Assembly (NCBI GenBank): GCA_025462985.1 | Contig: JAOAPP010000042.1 | Span: forward strand, 1-10,094 | DNA length: 10,094 nt | Direction of reading: 5' to 3' | Source: Bryobacterales bacterium | Lineage (GTDB): Bacteria; Acidobacteriota; Terriglobia; Bryobacterales; Bryobacteraceae | Shown here: positions 1 to 6,721 of the stretch, piece by piece | Numbering within the stretch: position 1 is the stretch's first letter | How the letters are laid out: the number at the start of each line of letters is the position of its first letter | The notes under the pieces: generated by a model | Databases searched by the model: none | What the model saw: the letters and a program-made list of their open reading frames with translations, nothing else | What the model was told of the DNA's origin: nothing | Position numbers and translations under genes: made by a program

Positions 1-550
1 AGTTGGTGTCAGTAGAAAAACTCCACCACATGCGCGCGGTGATCCGAACCGGTTCGGCTCCAAGATAGCCGCGCGCAATGCATCTCGGGGTCGGGTCGTC
101 CAAGAGCTTTCTGATGGTTGCGGACGTCTTCCAGCAATCCAGATAGCGGCCGGCAATGAAGGTCTCTCCGTACTCCTTTTCGGCTGCCTGCTTATTTGCG
201 ATCAGAAACGGCTGTGAACGTAGACCGTTTCCGAAGCACGGAGCCGTGTCGCAGAAAGATTTCAATTCCTGAAGCGTCTCCTGGCGTAAACAGAGTCCGC
301 CGGAGATGCCATCTCGTTCAAGCCGGGCAACTGCCTCATCTACGTCCACCGTTTCGAGAAGCGAGGGCTCCTCTGGTGTGTCCGTTGTAGGGCGCGAGCG
401 TCGGCGCAAAATGGCAACAGCGATTTTCCGGACAATTGAGAATCGCCCGGTGAGGTACATGACCAAATGTGCCGGGCCGGGGCGCACGTAATCGTGTGCA
501 GCACTCCAGTAGCGACGGATACGCTCGGATTCAGCGAACTCGGCGAACAA
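1..550 (-). CDS. Partial phytanoyl-CoA dioxygenase-like (PhyH) protein, 3' end outside window
   Basis: An open frame of 183 codons runs without a stop from 550 to the left edge. An in-frame TGA lies upstream at 583-581. The first usable start is TTG at 550, with GGGAGG at about 559-564 and an 8-base spacer. The next Met (residue 31, position 460) has no comparable site. Visible segments include ARLERDGISGGLCL (about 75-88), CFGNGL (105-110), a GETFIAGRYLDCWKT stretch (128-142) and YLGAEPVRITARMWWSF (162-178). This pattern, with a helix-rich N-terminus and then YLG...WWSF, matches from memory the N-terminal part of PhyH-like proteins often found near surface-polysaccharide genes. The Fe(II)- and 2-oxoglutarate-binding residues would lie beyond the edge, so enzymatic activity cannot be judged. 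The frame is surely coding because composition and protein character hold throughout. The family name is moderately sure. Confidence 0.62.
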   Translation of the reverse strand, partial: MFAEFAESERIRRYWSAAHDYVRPGPAHLVMYLTGRFSIVRKIAVAILRRRSRPTTDTPEEPSLLETVDVDEAVARLERDGISGGLCLRQETLQELKSFCDTAPCFGNGLRSQPFLIANKQAAEKEYGETFIAGRYLDCWKTSATIRKLLDDPTPRCIARGYLGAEPVRITARMWWSFSTDTN

Positions 551-633
551 CGATACATCCCTCCCGGTTCCCGGAGACGATCACAAGTCAAGTGGAACGC
601 TTGAACCGTCAGGATACAGTTCATCCCCAGTCC

Positions 634-666
634 GTACTAGTCTTTGTAGTACTAGGCTTCGCTAGG
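634..666 (-). other. Two small inverted repeats in the DUF167-PhyH gap
   Basis: The 124-bp gap between the two minus-strand genes holds a 6-bp inverted repeat, GTACTA (634-639) with TAGTAC (647-652), around a 7-base loop. An adjoining smaller hairpin covers about 652-666 (CTA, bulged G, GC, loop TTC). They sit just after the DUF167 stop as read on the minus strand and could weaken transcription into the next gene. There is no T-tract, so a canonical intrinsic terminator is not supported. Confidence 0.25.
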
Positions 667-674
667 GAAGCTGA

Positions 675-950
675 TTATCCTCGGGTAATTCTGACGTGCT
701 TGTGCTGAGCAGTTTCGCCGGACAGGATCTCGACGCTCCTCTTACTCACGGCAAAGAATTCGGCCAGCAGGCGTCGGAGTTCTTCGTTGGCCTTCCCCTT
801 TTCGGGGATCGCGGCTACCTTCGCCTTTAAGACGCCTTCCGGGGTGATGCCAGCGATATCGCTTTTGGATGCCCTCGGAATGACCTTGACGGAGAGAATC
901 AGAGTTCCTTCCGCCCGCAGCCGATTGCGCAGCGCATCGGGGTCAGACAC
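675..950 (-). CDS. DUF167/YggU family protein
   Basis: This is a 91-residue protein of the DUF167 (YggU) family, small alpha/beta proteins whose function is not well established. The visible core is LSVKVIPRASKSDIAG near the N-terminus, then KAKVAAIPEKGKANEEL, and then SGETAQHKHVRI near the C-terminus. These correspond to the conserved V.P.A....I, P..GKAN..L and SG...K.V.I patterns. The chosen start is GTG at 950, which directly follows the TAG stop of the upstream hydrolase (TAG, one base, GTG). That arrangement points to translational coupling, and no separate ribosome binding site is seen. A longer frame from ATG at 1022 would add 24 residues of low-complexity, serine-rich sequence overlapping the hydrolase gene and not typical of the family, so it was rejected. 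Length is normal for the family. Confidence 0.85.
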   Translation of the reverse strand: MSDPDALRNRLRAEGTLILSVKVIPRASKSDIAGITPEGVLKAKVAAIPEKGKANEELRRLLAEFFAVSKRSVEILSGETAQHKHVRITRG

Positions 951-951
951 T

Positions 952-1710
952 CTAGTAAGAGAAGACTTCGGACTGAACTCCCGGCTCGCAGACGACGAGC
1001 CGGGTGAACAGGGCGCGGCCATTGAGGGCTTTGGCCGCCATGCCGCGCACCAGTTCAGGGTGGTTATTATGCTCGCTGATGTGGCCCAGCAGGAGGGTGG
1101 ACACGCTCCCGTCCAGGTCGTTGCGGATGAAATCGGCGGCCACTTCGTTGGAAAGGTGCCCGCGCCGGCCCATTACACGCTGCTTCACTGACCACGGATA
1201 GGGGCCGACCCGCAGCATTTCCAAGTCGTGGTTGGATTCGAGCAGCATCAGGTCGGTACCGCGCAGATGCACTCGCAGCGAATCGGGTACGTAGCCCAGG
1301 TCCGTTGCGATCGCGACCTTGATCCCTTCGGCCGAGAGGGTATATCCAACCGGATCAGCCGCATCGTGCGGAATGGTGAAGCTGGAGATATTGATATCGC
1401 CGACGCTGAAGGAGCAGCCGGCCTGAAACCGCTCGATGACCGGAGGATTTTCGCTCCAGTCGATATATTCCGCGCTGCCGTGGGTCAGATACACGGGAAT
1501 GCGTCGCTTGGAACTCCGGCCGATCGCAAGCAACCCGCAGACGTGGTCGCAGTGCTCATGAGTGACCAGGATGGCATCCAAAGCTGCGATGTCTTCACCG
1601 ATGGCGGCCAGCCGTTTCTTCACCTCGCGGGCGCTTAGACCGGCGTCGATCAGCACGCGCGTCCGCCCGGTCGCCATAAAGGCGGAGTTTCCGGCGCTGC
1701 TGCTCGCCAA
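952..1710 (-). CDS. Metallo-beta-lactamase-fold hydrolase, YycJ/WalJ type
   Basis: This is a 252-residue MBL-fold protein. The metal-binding signature THEHCDH is at about 50-56 (His51, His53, Asp55, His56). Further ligand-like residues lie in IPHDAADP (His115), ATDLG (Asp137), ESNHD (158-162) and GHISEHNNHP (His210 onward). The opening ASSSAGNS and the GHLSN segment (184-188) are typical of the YycJ/WalJ branch, predicted cytosolic nucleases or phosphodiesterases linked in Firmicutes to cell-wall and DNA-repair functions. Here the specific role is unknown. The start is uncertain. TTG at 1710 has AAGG eight bases upstream, but translation from it trims the usual first beta strand (V-C-I-L). 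The in-frame stretch extends to a TGA about 48 bases upstream and contains no ATG, GTG or TTG. It is coupled to the DUF167 gene downstream and divergent from purS. Confidence 0.88.
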   Translation of the reverse strand: MASSSAGNSAFMATGRTRVLIDAGLSAREVKKRLAAIGEDIAALDAILVTHEHCDHVCGLLAIGRSSKRRIPVYLTHGSAEYIDWSENPPVIERFQAGCSFSVGDINISSFTIPHDAADPVGYTLSAEGIKVAIATDLGYVPDSLRVHLRGTDLMLLESNHDLEMLRVGPYPWSVKQRVMGRRGHLSNEVAADFIRNDLDGSVSTLLLGHISEHNNHPELVRGMAAKALNGRALFTRLVVCEPGVQSEVFSY

Positions 1711-1799
1711 TATGCAGACCTTAACGATGGGCGGCCCCCGATACGACTTTCCCGTTCATAGCAGTGTCTGAAACAATCATCGCAAAAATGTTCGTGGGG

Positions 1800-1828
1800 T
1801 TGGAGTCGCCGCCGGTGAACCCTACAAT
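1800..1828 (+). promoter_or_regulatory. Candidate sigma-70-type promoter of purS-glmS
   Basis: TTGGAG (1800-1805, three of six matches to TTGACA) and TACAAT (1823-1828, five of six matches to TATAAT) are separated by 17 bases. Initiation about seven bases after the -10 box would fall at 1834-1836, only two to four bases before the purS ATG at 1838. The transcript would then be nearly leaderless. The strong -10 and correct spacing support it; the -35 match is poor. Confidence 0.42.
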
Positions 1829-1837
1829 AAGAGTTCG

Positions 1838-2083
1838 ATGAAAGCACGTGTTTACGTCTCGATCAAGCCCAGCGTTCTGGATCCTCAGGGCCAGACCATC
1901 TGCTCGGCTCTCAACGGTTTAGGGCACCGGGAGATTGCAGCGGTCCGGCAGGGGAAGTACTTCGAGATTGCGGTGGCAGACCAGACACCGCAAGACAGGG
2001 CGGCTGCCGTTCTGGACGAAATTGCACGGGACGTGCTCAGCAATCCCGTGATTGAAGATTATCGGGTTGAAATTTTAGATTAG
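1838..2083 (+). CDS. purS: Phosphoribosylformylglycinamidine synthase subunit PurS
   Basis: This 81-residue protein matches PurS along its whole length: [18 protein letters not shown] at the start, [17 protein letters not shown] in the middle, and [13 protein letters not shown] at the end. PurS forms a small bridging subunit of the multi-subunit FGAM synthase, helping PurQ deliver ammonia to PurL in step 4 of de novo purine synthesis in the cytosol. The ATG at 1838 has no clear Shine-Dalgarno sequence, only a weak AAGAG five bases upstream, in keeping with a possible nearly leaderless transcript. In many bacteria purS sits directly before purQ or purL. Here it is followed by glmS after 19 bases, and neither purQ nor purL is in the window. 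Both purS and glmS make products of glutamine-amide-transfer pathways, which may explain the pairing, but that is inference. Confidence 0.93.
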   Translation: MKARVYVSIKPSVLDPQGQTICSALNGLGHREIAAVRQGKYFEIAVADQTPQDRAAAVLDEIARDVLSNPVIEDYRVEILD

Positions 2084-2098
2084 AAAGGCCTCTTTTCT
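2082..2098 (+). promoter_or_regulatory. Short hairpin masking the glmS ribosome binding site
   Basis: AGAAAGG (2082-2088) can pair with CTTTTCT (2092-2098) across a CCT loop: seven pairs including one G-U. It fills almost the whole purS-glmS gap. The AAAGG in its left arm is the only Shine-Dalgarno-like sequence before the glmS ATG at 2103. Its spacing to the ATG, 14 bases, is long when unfolded. The hairpin could limit initiation or bring the site closer. No ribozyme or riboswitch can fit in 19 bases. Confidence 0.3.
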
Positions 2099-2102
2099 TC
2101 AT

Positions 2103-3962
2103 ATGTGTGGAATCGTCGGCTATATCGGTGCACGCGATGCCGTGCCGCTCATCGTGGACGGCTTGCGCAAGCTGGAGTACCGCGGGTACGATTCGGCCGG
2201 GGTTGCGGTCCTTTCGGATGCGAAGTGCCTGGAAGTGCGCCGCGCCCCCGGCAAGCTGCGGAACCTGGAAGAAGCGATCCGGGCCAAGCCCGTTTCGGGC
2301 CATTACGGGATCGGGCACACACGCTGGGCCACGCATGGCCGCCCGACGGAGGAAAATGCCCATCCCCATTGCGACTGCAAGGGTGAGATTGTGGTCGTGC
2401 ACAACGGGATTGTCGAGAACTACCAGGTACTTCGTAAGCAACTGACCGCAGAGGGCCACACATTCAAGACCGAGACCGATACCGAGGTGATCGCGCATCT
2501 CGTTGAGAAGTATCTGACGGAGAACGGCAGGCTGGAAGATGCGGTCCGCTGCGCGCTCAAGCTGGTTCAGGGCGTGTTTGCTATCGGTGTCATCTCCTCA
2601 TCGGACCCGAGCAAGATCGTCGCGGCCCGTTCCGGCCCTCCGGTGGTGGTGGGCCTAGGCGACGGGGAGTTCTTCGTCGCCTCCGACGTTCCCGCCATCC
2701 TGAGCCATACGCGCGACATGTTCTTTCTTGATGACGGCGATATGGCGGTTCTCACGCCCAGCGGCGTCCGGCTGACGGATCTCAACGGAAAAACTGTAAG
2801 CCGCCCGGTTTCCCGGATCCTGTGGGATCCCATCATGGCCGAAAAGGGCGGCTTCAAGCACTTCATGCTCAAGGAGATCTTTGAGCAGCCGCGGGCCATT
2901 AAGGACACGATGCTCGGACGGATCGGACTCGAAAGCGGCCGGGTGTTCCTGGACGAAGTCAGCATCACCGAGGCTGAGTTTCGACAGTTCCAGCAGGTGA
3001 AGATCGTTGCGTGCGGGACCAGTTGGCATGCCGGACTGGCGGGGACGTTCATCATCGAACGCCTGGCGCGACTCCCGGTGGAAGTCGATTACGGCAGCGA
3101 ATTCCGCTACCGCGACCCCATCATCCAGCCGAACACGCTTACAATCGTGATTTCTCAATCCGGCGAAACGGCGGATACATTGGCTGCGCAACGCGAAGCC
3201 AAGGCAAAGGGTTCGAAATCGCTCGCCATTTGCAACGTGGTGGGCTCCATGATCACCCGCGAGGCCGCGGGAACACTGCTGACCCATGCCGGCCCCGAGA
3301 TTGGAGTTGCGTCGACAAAGGCGTTTACCTCTCAGATCACGGCGCTTGTGATTCTCGGCATGTATCTGGGCCAAGTTCGGGGGACGCTCAACTCGAAACA
3401 ATCCTGCGGCATGGTGGAGGAGCTGGCCCTCATTCCCGGGAAGCTCGAACAGGTTCTTTCGAATACAGAAGTTTACGAAGAGCTTGTCAAGCACCTGTTT
3501 CGTGCGCAGGACTTCCTTTATCTCGGCCGCGGCATTCACTTCCCCATCGCTCTCGAAGGTGCGCTGAAGCTGAAAGAAATCTCTTATATCCATGCGGAAG
3601 GTTATCCAGCGGGCGAGATGAAGCATGGACCGAATGCGCTCATCGACGAAAGCCTGCCCGTTGTGGTGCTTGCCACCCGCGATCCGCTATCGGAGGAGAG
3701 CCAGGTCCACTATGAGAAAACGCTCTCCAACATTCAGGAAGTGAAGGCGCGCGGCGGCATTGTTGTGGCTGTCGCTTGCGAAGGAGATGAGGAGGTCGCC
3801 GCGATGGCCGACCACGTCATCACCATTCCGGTCACGCGTGAACTGCTGCTGCCTCTTCTTGAAATGGTTCCACTGCAACTGCTCGCGTACCATATCGCGG
3901 TCCGGCGCGGTTGCGATGTGGATCAGCCTCGCAATCTGGCCAAGAGCGTCACGGTCGAGTAG
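2103..3962 (+). CDS. glmS: Glutamine-fructose-6-phosphate aminotransferase (isomerizing)
   Basis: This 619-residue cytosolic enzyme converts fructose-6-phosphate and glutamine to glucosamine-6-phosphate, the first step toward UDP-GlcNAc for peptidoglycan and lipid A. The N-terminal class II glutamine amidotransferase domain (about 1-230) begins MCGIVGYIG, with the catalytic Cys2 exposed after Met removal. It carries HTRWATHG (72-79) and HNGIVEN (100-106). Two SIS sugar-isomerase domains follow: the first (about 290-425) with SQSGETADT (351-359) and ASTKAFTSQ (403-411), the second (about 455-600) with [11 protein letters not shown] (485-495) and [14 protein letters not shown]. The C-terminus KSVTVE is the family's conserved tail. 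Length is standard (about 600-620) and no key residue is missing. It follows purS by 19 bases and is probably co-transcribed. Its stop codon abuts that of the convergent response-regulator gene. Confidence 0.98.
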   Translation: MCGIVGYIGARDAVPLIVDGLRKLEYRGYDSAGVAVLSDAKCLEVRRAPGKLRNLEEAIRAKPVSGHYGIGHTRWATHGRPTEENAHPHCDCKGEIVVVHNGIVENYQVLRKQLTAEGHTFKTETDTEVIAHLVEKYLTENGRLEDAVRCALKLVQGVFAIGVISSSDPSKIVAARSGPPVVVGLGDGEFFVASDVPAILSHTRDMFFLDDGDMAVLTPSGVRLTDLNGKTVSRPVSRILWDPIMAEKGGFKHFMLKEIFEQPRAIKDTMLGRIGLESGRVFLDEVSITEAEFRQFQQVKIVACGTSWHAGLAGTFIIERLARLPVEVDYGSEFRYRDPIIQPNTLTIVISQSGETADTLAAQREAKAKGSKSLAICNVVGSMITREAAGTLLTHAGPEIGVASTKAFTSQITALVILGMYLGQVRGTLNSKQSCGMVEELALIPGKLEQVLSNTEVYEELVKHLFRAQDFLYLGRGIHFPIALEGALKLKEISYIHAEGYPAGEMKHGPNALIDESLPVVVLATRDPLSEESQVHYEKTLSNIQEVKARGGIVVAVACEGDEEVAAMADHVITIPVTRELLLPLLEMVPLQLLAYHIAVRRGCDVDQPRNLAKSVTVE

Positions 3963-4712
3963 TCAGGCGGTCCCCATCAATTCTTTGAGGCGAAGGTATC
4001 CGGCGCGGCTGACCGGTACCTTTGTGCCATCCATAAGAGTCACGATCCTGGTGTCGCGCGTATACGGTTCGACTTTGGTGACGCGTTCCAGATTGACGAG
4101 GTAGGAGCGATGGGTCCGAACGAAACGGTCGGGATCGAGCGACGACTCGAGACTCGAAATCGTTTGCGCTTTCAAGTAGGTCTTCCCTCCGCTACGCAAC
4201 GCCACATAGTCGTCCTGGGCCTCGGCATAGTCGAGCTGTCCCGAAGGAATGATGTGAATGCGCGTGCCGTCCTTGACAACAACCCGGTGCAGATAGCGCC
4301 CGGGCTCCCGCGCGGCCCGGTGCAGTTCGGCGGCCTCCGGCACGGCCGGCTTCTCGCCGATGCGACGACGGACTCGCCCTAAGGCCGTGCGGAAACGGTC
4401 GGCATCGAAGGGCTTCAGAAGATAGTCCACCGCGGCCGCGTCGAACGCCTTCATCGCGTACTGATCGTGCGCGGTCACGAAGACTACAGCGAGATCGTTC
4501 CCGACTAGCTCAAGCACTTCGAAGCCATTGAGCTTCGGCATCTGCACATCGAGAAACAGCAGATCGGGCCTGTGTTCCGCGACCGCTTTCACGGCATCGA
4601 AGCCGTTGCCGCATTCGGCGACGATCTCCAGATCCGCCTCCATCTGCGAATACTCGCGAATCAGTCCGCGCGCCAGTTCTTCGTCGTCGACAATGACCGC
4701 CCGGATCGTCAT
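3963..4712 (-). CDS. LytTR-family DNA-binding response regulator
   Basis: This is a 249-residue two-component response regulator. The receiver domain (about 3-118) has acidic residues Asp9 and Asp10, phospho-acceptor Asp55 in LFLDVQMP, Thr80 and Lys100 (LLKPF), so it looks phosphorylation-competent. A proline- and charge-rich linker leads to a LytTR DNA-binding domain (about 140-245) with the diagnostic QDDYVALRSGG region and FVRTHRSYLVNL (197-208). LytTR domains bind direct repeats in promoter DNA. The ATG at 4712 overlaps the kinase stop as ATGA, and GGGAG lies seven bases upstream (4720-4724), so kinase and regulator are translated together. The partner kinase is the LytS/YehU type that normally pairs with LytTR regulators. 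Targets are not visible. The repeat-rich region upstream of the operon (6722-6784) is the obvious candidate for autoregulation. The gene ends directly against glmS. Confidence 0.95.
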   Translation of the reverse strand: MTIRAVIVDDEELARGLIREYSQMEADLEIVAECGNGFDAVKAVAEHRPDLLFLDVQMPKLNGFEVLELVGNDLAVVFVTAHDQYAMKAFDAAAVDYLLKPFDADRFRTALGRVRRRIGEKPAVPEAAELHRAAREPGRYLHRVVVKDGTRIHIIPSGQLDYAEAQDDYVALRSGGKTYLKAQTISSLESSLDPDRFVRTHRSYLVNLERVTKVEPYTRDTRIVTLMDGTKVPVSRAGYLRLKELMGTA

Positions 4713-5755
4713 GCGCGTGCTCCCTTCACACCTTCCCAGGGAAGCGTGACCATGACGCGATACCGGTCACGCTCCACGTGAATATCCAAGGTTGCCGCGC
4801 CGCCGTACCTGGCCTGCAGCCGATTGCGGACGTTGATCAGCCCAAACCCATTCTTCTCCGGGACCGGGGCCTCGGGATCGAACGGGTTCTCGACAATGAA
4901 TTGCAAACCATGCTGAGAGCGCGTTCCCGACATAATGATTTCTCCTCCTTCGACCAGCGTTGCGATCCCGTGTTTGATGGCGTTCTCAACCAAAGGCTGA
5001 ACGAGCAGCGAGGGGACTTCGCAATGGTCGCACTCTCGATCGAATTCCTGCTTCACGCGCAAGCGGTCTCCAAACCGCACTCGCTCAACATCCAGATATG
5101 TACGAGTAAGCGCCAGCTCTTCGAAGAGCGGAACACTCCCGCGCTCTCCCAGCCTGAGGGAGTTTCGCAGGAATTCTGAGAGGCGGATGCACATTTCGCG
5201 TGCCCGCGAAGGGTCCACAGCAGTCAAGGCACTGATTGAGTTCAGGCTGTTGAACAGGAAATGCGGATTGATCTGCGCCTTCAGCGCCTTTAACTGCGCC
5301 TCGCGGGAGAGCACTTCGGCCTGGCGTGAATTTTCGACTGCGAGCACCAGGTAGTGCAAAGCGACGGAAAGGCAGTAGGTGAGAAGGATCAGGACGGCGA
5401 CTGCCGGTATCGCTGGGGTGAACCGCTGCTTCAATCCGGGGAAGATTCGAGTTGCGCCGATCACAACGCCGCTCAACACTCCAGTCACGATTGCACTGGC
5501 CCAAATGGCCGTCACAAGATGGCCGACGGTGGCCCGACAGATCTTGCCCGTGTGCAGCGGAAGCAAGCGGCACACATACCAAGGGATCAAGCACACTGCC
5601 GCAAGAACTGTCGTCAGAGTGACCGAAACAGCGGCGCTCTCTGCAAAGGATAGCTTCGCCGAAAAGGCTAGAACCAAGCGATACAGGACCGCGACCGGCA
5701 GACAGGCCGCGCCATACGCCAGCAGTGCATTCCTGCTCCTGAACAAAGGGTGCAT
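4709..5755 (-). CDS. LytS/YehU-type sensor histidine kinase
   Basis: This 348-residue membrane histidine kinase has about four predicted transmembrane segments in the N-terminal 140 residues (about 10-32, 42-60, 78-102, 117-140) with very short loops. There is no extracellular sensing domain, so input probably comes from the membrane or from partner proteins. A short coiled linker (141-160) precedes the His_kinase domain with the phospho-accepting His165 in QINPHFLFNSLNS. The ATPase domain carries the N-box LVENAIKHG (255-263) and the glycine box NGFGLINVRNRL (302-313). The gene begins four bases after the stop of the LiaF-like gene, with only a weak ribosome binding site, and overlaps the response regulator by four bases. 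Kinases with minimal sensing domains of this sort are often controlled by a neighbouring membrane protein, as LiaS is by LiaF. That role is inferred here for the genes at 5760-6696. Confidence 0.95.
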   Translation of the reverse strand: MHPLFRSRNALLAYGAACLPVAVLYRLVLAFSAKLSFAESAAVSVTLTTVLAAVCLIPWYVCRLLPLHTGKICRATVGHLVTAIWASAIVTGVLSGVVIGATRIFPGLKQRFTPAIPAVAVLILLTYCLSVALHYLVLAVENSRQAEVLSREAQLKALKAQINPHFLFNSLNSISALTAVDPSRAREMCIRLSEFLRNSLRLGERGSVPLFEELALTRTYLDVERVRFGDRLRVKQEFDRECDHCEVPSLLVQPLVENAIKHGIATLVEGGEIIMSGTRSQHGLQFIVENPFDPEAPVPEKNGFGLINVRNRLQARYGGAATLDIHVERDRYRVMVTLPWEGVKGARA

Positions 5756-5759
5756 CTGC

Positions 5760-6527
5760 TCAGTTCTCTATCTCGACGCTGCTGCCGATCGAGTAGCCGG
5801 AAATGACCAGGGTGCAGAGATCCGGGATCGACCTGGCCTGTGGGATGGTCTTGTCCTCGAAAGTGCCCATGTAGCCGGCGCCGTGAACTGCCACCTTCCA
5901 GCCCTCTGGAATTTGGAGTTTGATGGCGCCGAAGACAGCAAACAGTTCGATTCCTGCCGACCACTCGGGCCCGCTAATCTGTGAACCGCGTAGATCAATC
6001 TCGGCGGTTCCGAAAATCGATTGCACCTGACCGCCCCGGAAATGCGGAGTTTCGAAGCGACGTTTCCAGACGCCGAGAACGACCGAGTCGTTCAGTACGT
6101 CATTCCGGCGAGCATCTGAGTTGTCCTCTGCTGTAACCGCCGGGCGTTTCCGGACCGAGGTCGCGTCCAGGGCTTTCGCAAGCCCTGCGATGCCCATGGC
6201 GATCAACAGAATCGAGACCGGCCAGCTTCCATCGTGCAGACGCACGTGGAACACGCCCACACTGACCAGCAGAAACATCACCCCGAAGATCATCATGAGG
6301 ATGGACCAGGTACGTTCCCCTCTGGTTCGGCTGTCGGCCAGCTTGGCAACTCCGACCGCTACCAGCGCGACCGGCCAGAATGCCCAGGGATTGTGGACCG
6401 GGAGGAGGCCGATATTGCTCATGAACAGAAACGTTCCGGCCACGAGGAGGAACACCGCCATGATCAGGACCGGCTTGGCCGATCGCTGCCGCTGGAGCAA
6501 CTCGGACTCAGTAGCTCTTGCGGCCAT
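5760..6527 (-). CDS. LiaF-like membrane protein
   Basis: This 255-residue protein has four predicted transmembrane helices (about 19-42, 47-64, 73-93, 101-120). They carry repeated W-P-hydrophobic-G motifs: FWPVALVAVGVAKL and SWPVSILLIAMGIAGL. A charged linker (121-150) leads to a C-terminal beta-rich domain (about 150-255) with IFGTAEIDLRGSQI (about 169-182), AVFGAIKLQIPEGWKV, and then GYMGTFEDK. That C-terminal pattern is the LiaF C-terminal (cell-wall-active antibiotics response) fold. LiaF proteins in Firmicutes inhibit the LiaS kinase and release it under envelope stress. A similar role toward the adjacent kinase is inferred, not shown. The ATG at 6527 follows GGTGAG by five bases (6533-6538). 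The gene overlaps the preceding small membrane-protein gene by 20 bases, supporting coupled translation. Confidence 0.86.
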   Translation of the reverse strand: MAARATESELLQRQRSAKPVLIMAVFLLVAGTFLFMSNIGLLPVHNPWAFWPVALVAVGVAKLADSRTRGERTWSILMMIFGVMFLLVSVGVFHVRLHDGSWPVSILLIAMGIAGLAKALDATSVRKRPAVTAEDNSDARRNDVLNDSVVLGVWKRRFETPHFRGGQVQSIFGTAEIDLRGSQISGPEWSAGIELFAVFGAIKLQIPEGWKVAVHGAGYMGTFEDKTIPQARSIPDLCTLVISGYSIGSSVEIEN

Positions 6528-6696
6528 CGAAGCTCACCATTTTCACCAGGCCGGCAAGGAGGAGGGCCGCGGGCCAGAGATTCTGCATCTTCTCCAGCGA
6601 GAGCCACTGAATGCACGCGCCACTTGTGAGCAACAGGCCAGTAAGCAGGAGCACGAGAGGCGCCGCCACGTCCTGCCAATCTACTGAATGTTTCAT
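6508..6696 (-). CDS. Small two-helix membrane protein, LiaI/LiaF-module-like
   Basis: This 62-residue protein has two predicted hydrophobic helices: APLVLLLTGLLLTSGACIQWL (about 12-32, one residue longer than the core) and NLWPAALLLAGLVKMV (about 39-54). The second helix has the same W-P-(hydrophobic)-G pattern as the transmembrane repeats of the downstream LiaF-like protein, so it looks like a stand-alone half of that module. The ATG at 6696 has GAGG seven bases upstream (6704-6707), a good site. It is the first gene of the four-gene unit and its end overlaps the next gene by 20 bases. Exact function is unknown. By position it could act with the LiaF-like protein in signal sensing. A two-helix protein of this size could be missed by automatic annotation. 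Confidence 0.75.
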   Translation of the reverse strand: MKHSVDWQDVAAPLVLLLTGLLLTSGACIQWLSLEKMQNLWPAALLLAGLVKMVSFDGRKSY

Positions 6697-6721
6697 CAGA
6701 TAACCTCGAACTCGATACTAG

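Noticed and set aside
340..624. 94-codon minus-strand frame in the left region
   Set aside because: It overlaps the better-supported PhyH-like frame and its protein is of random composition with no motif.
951..1022. N-terminal extension of the DUF167 protein from ATG at 1022
   Set aside because: The extra 24 residues are serine/proline-rich shadow sequence overlapping the hydrolase reading frame. The GTG at 950 next to the hydrolase stop fits the family's start better.
2084..2102. glmS ribozyme upstream of glmS
   Set aside because: Only 19 bases separate purS and glmS and the ribozyme needs well over 100; it is also typical of Firmicutes. Only a small hairpin is present.
2655..3626. 323-codon minus-strand frame inside glmS
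   Set aside because: It lies entirely opposite a fully conserved glmS and has no recognisable domain; it is a high-G+C shadow frame.
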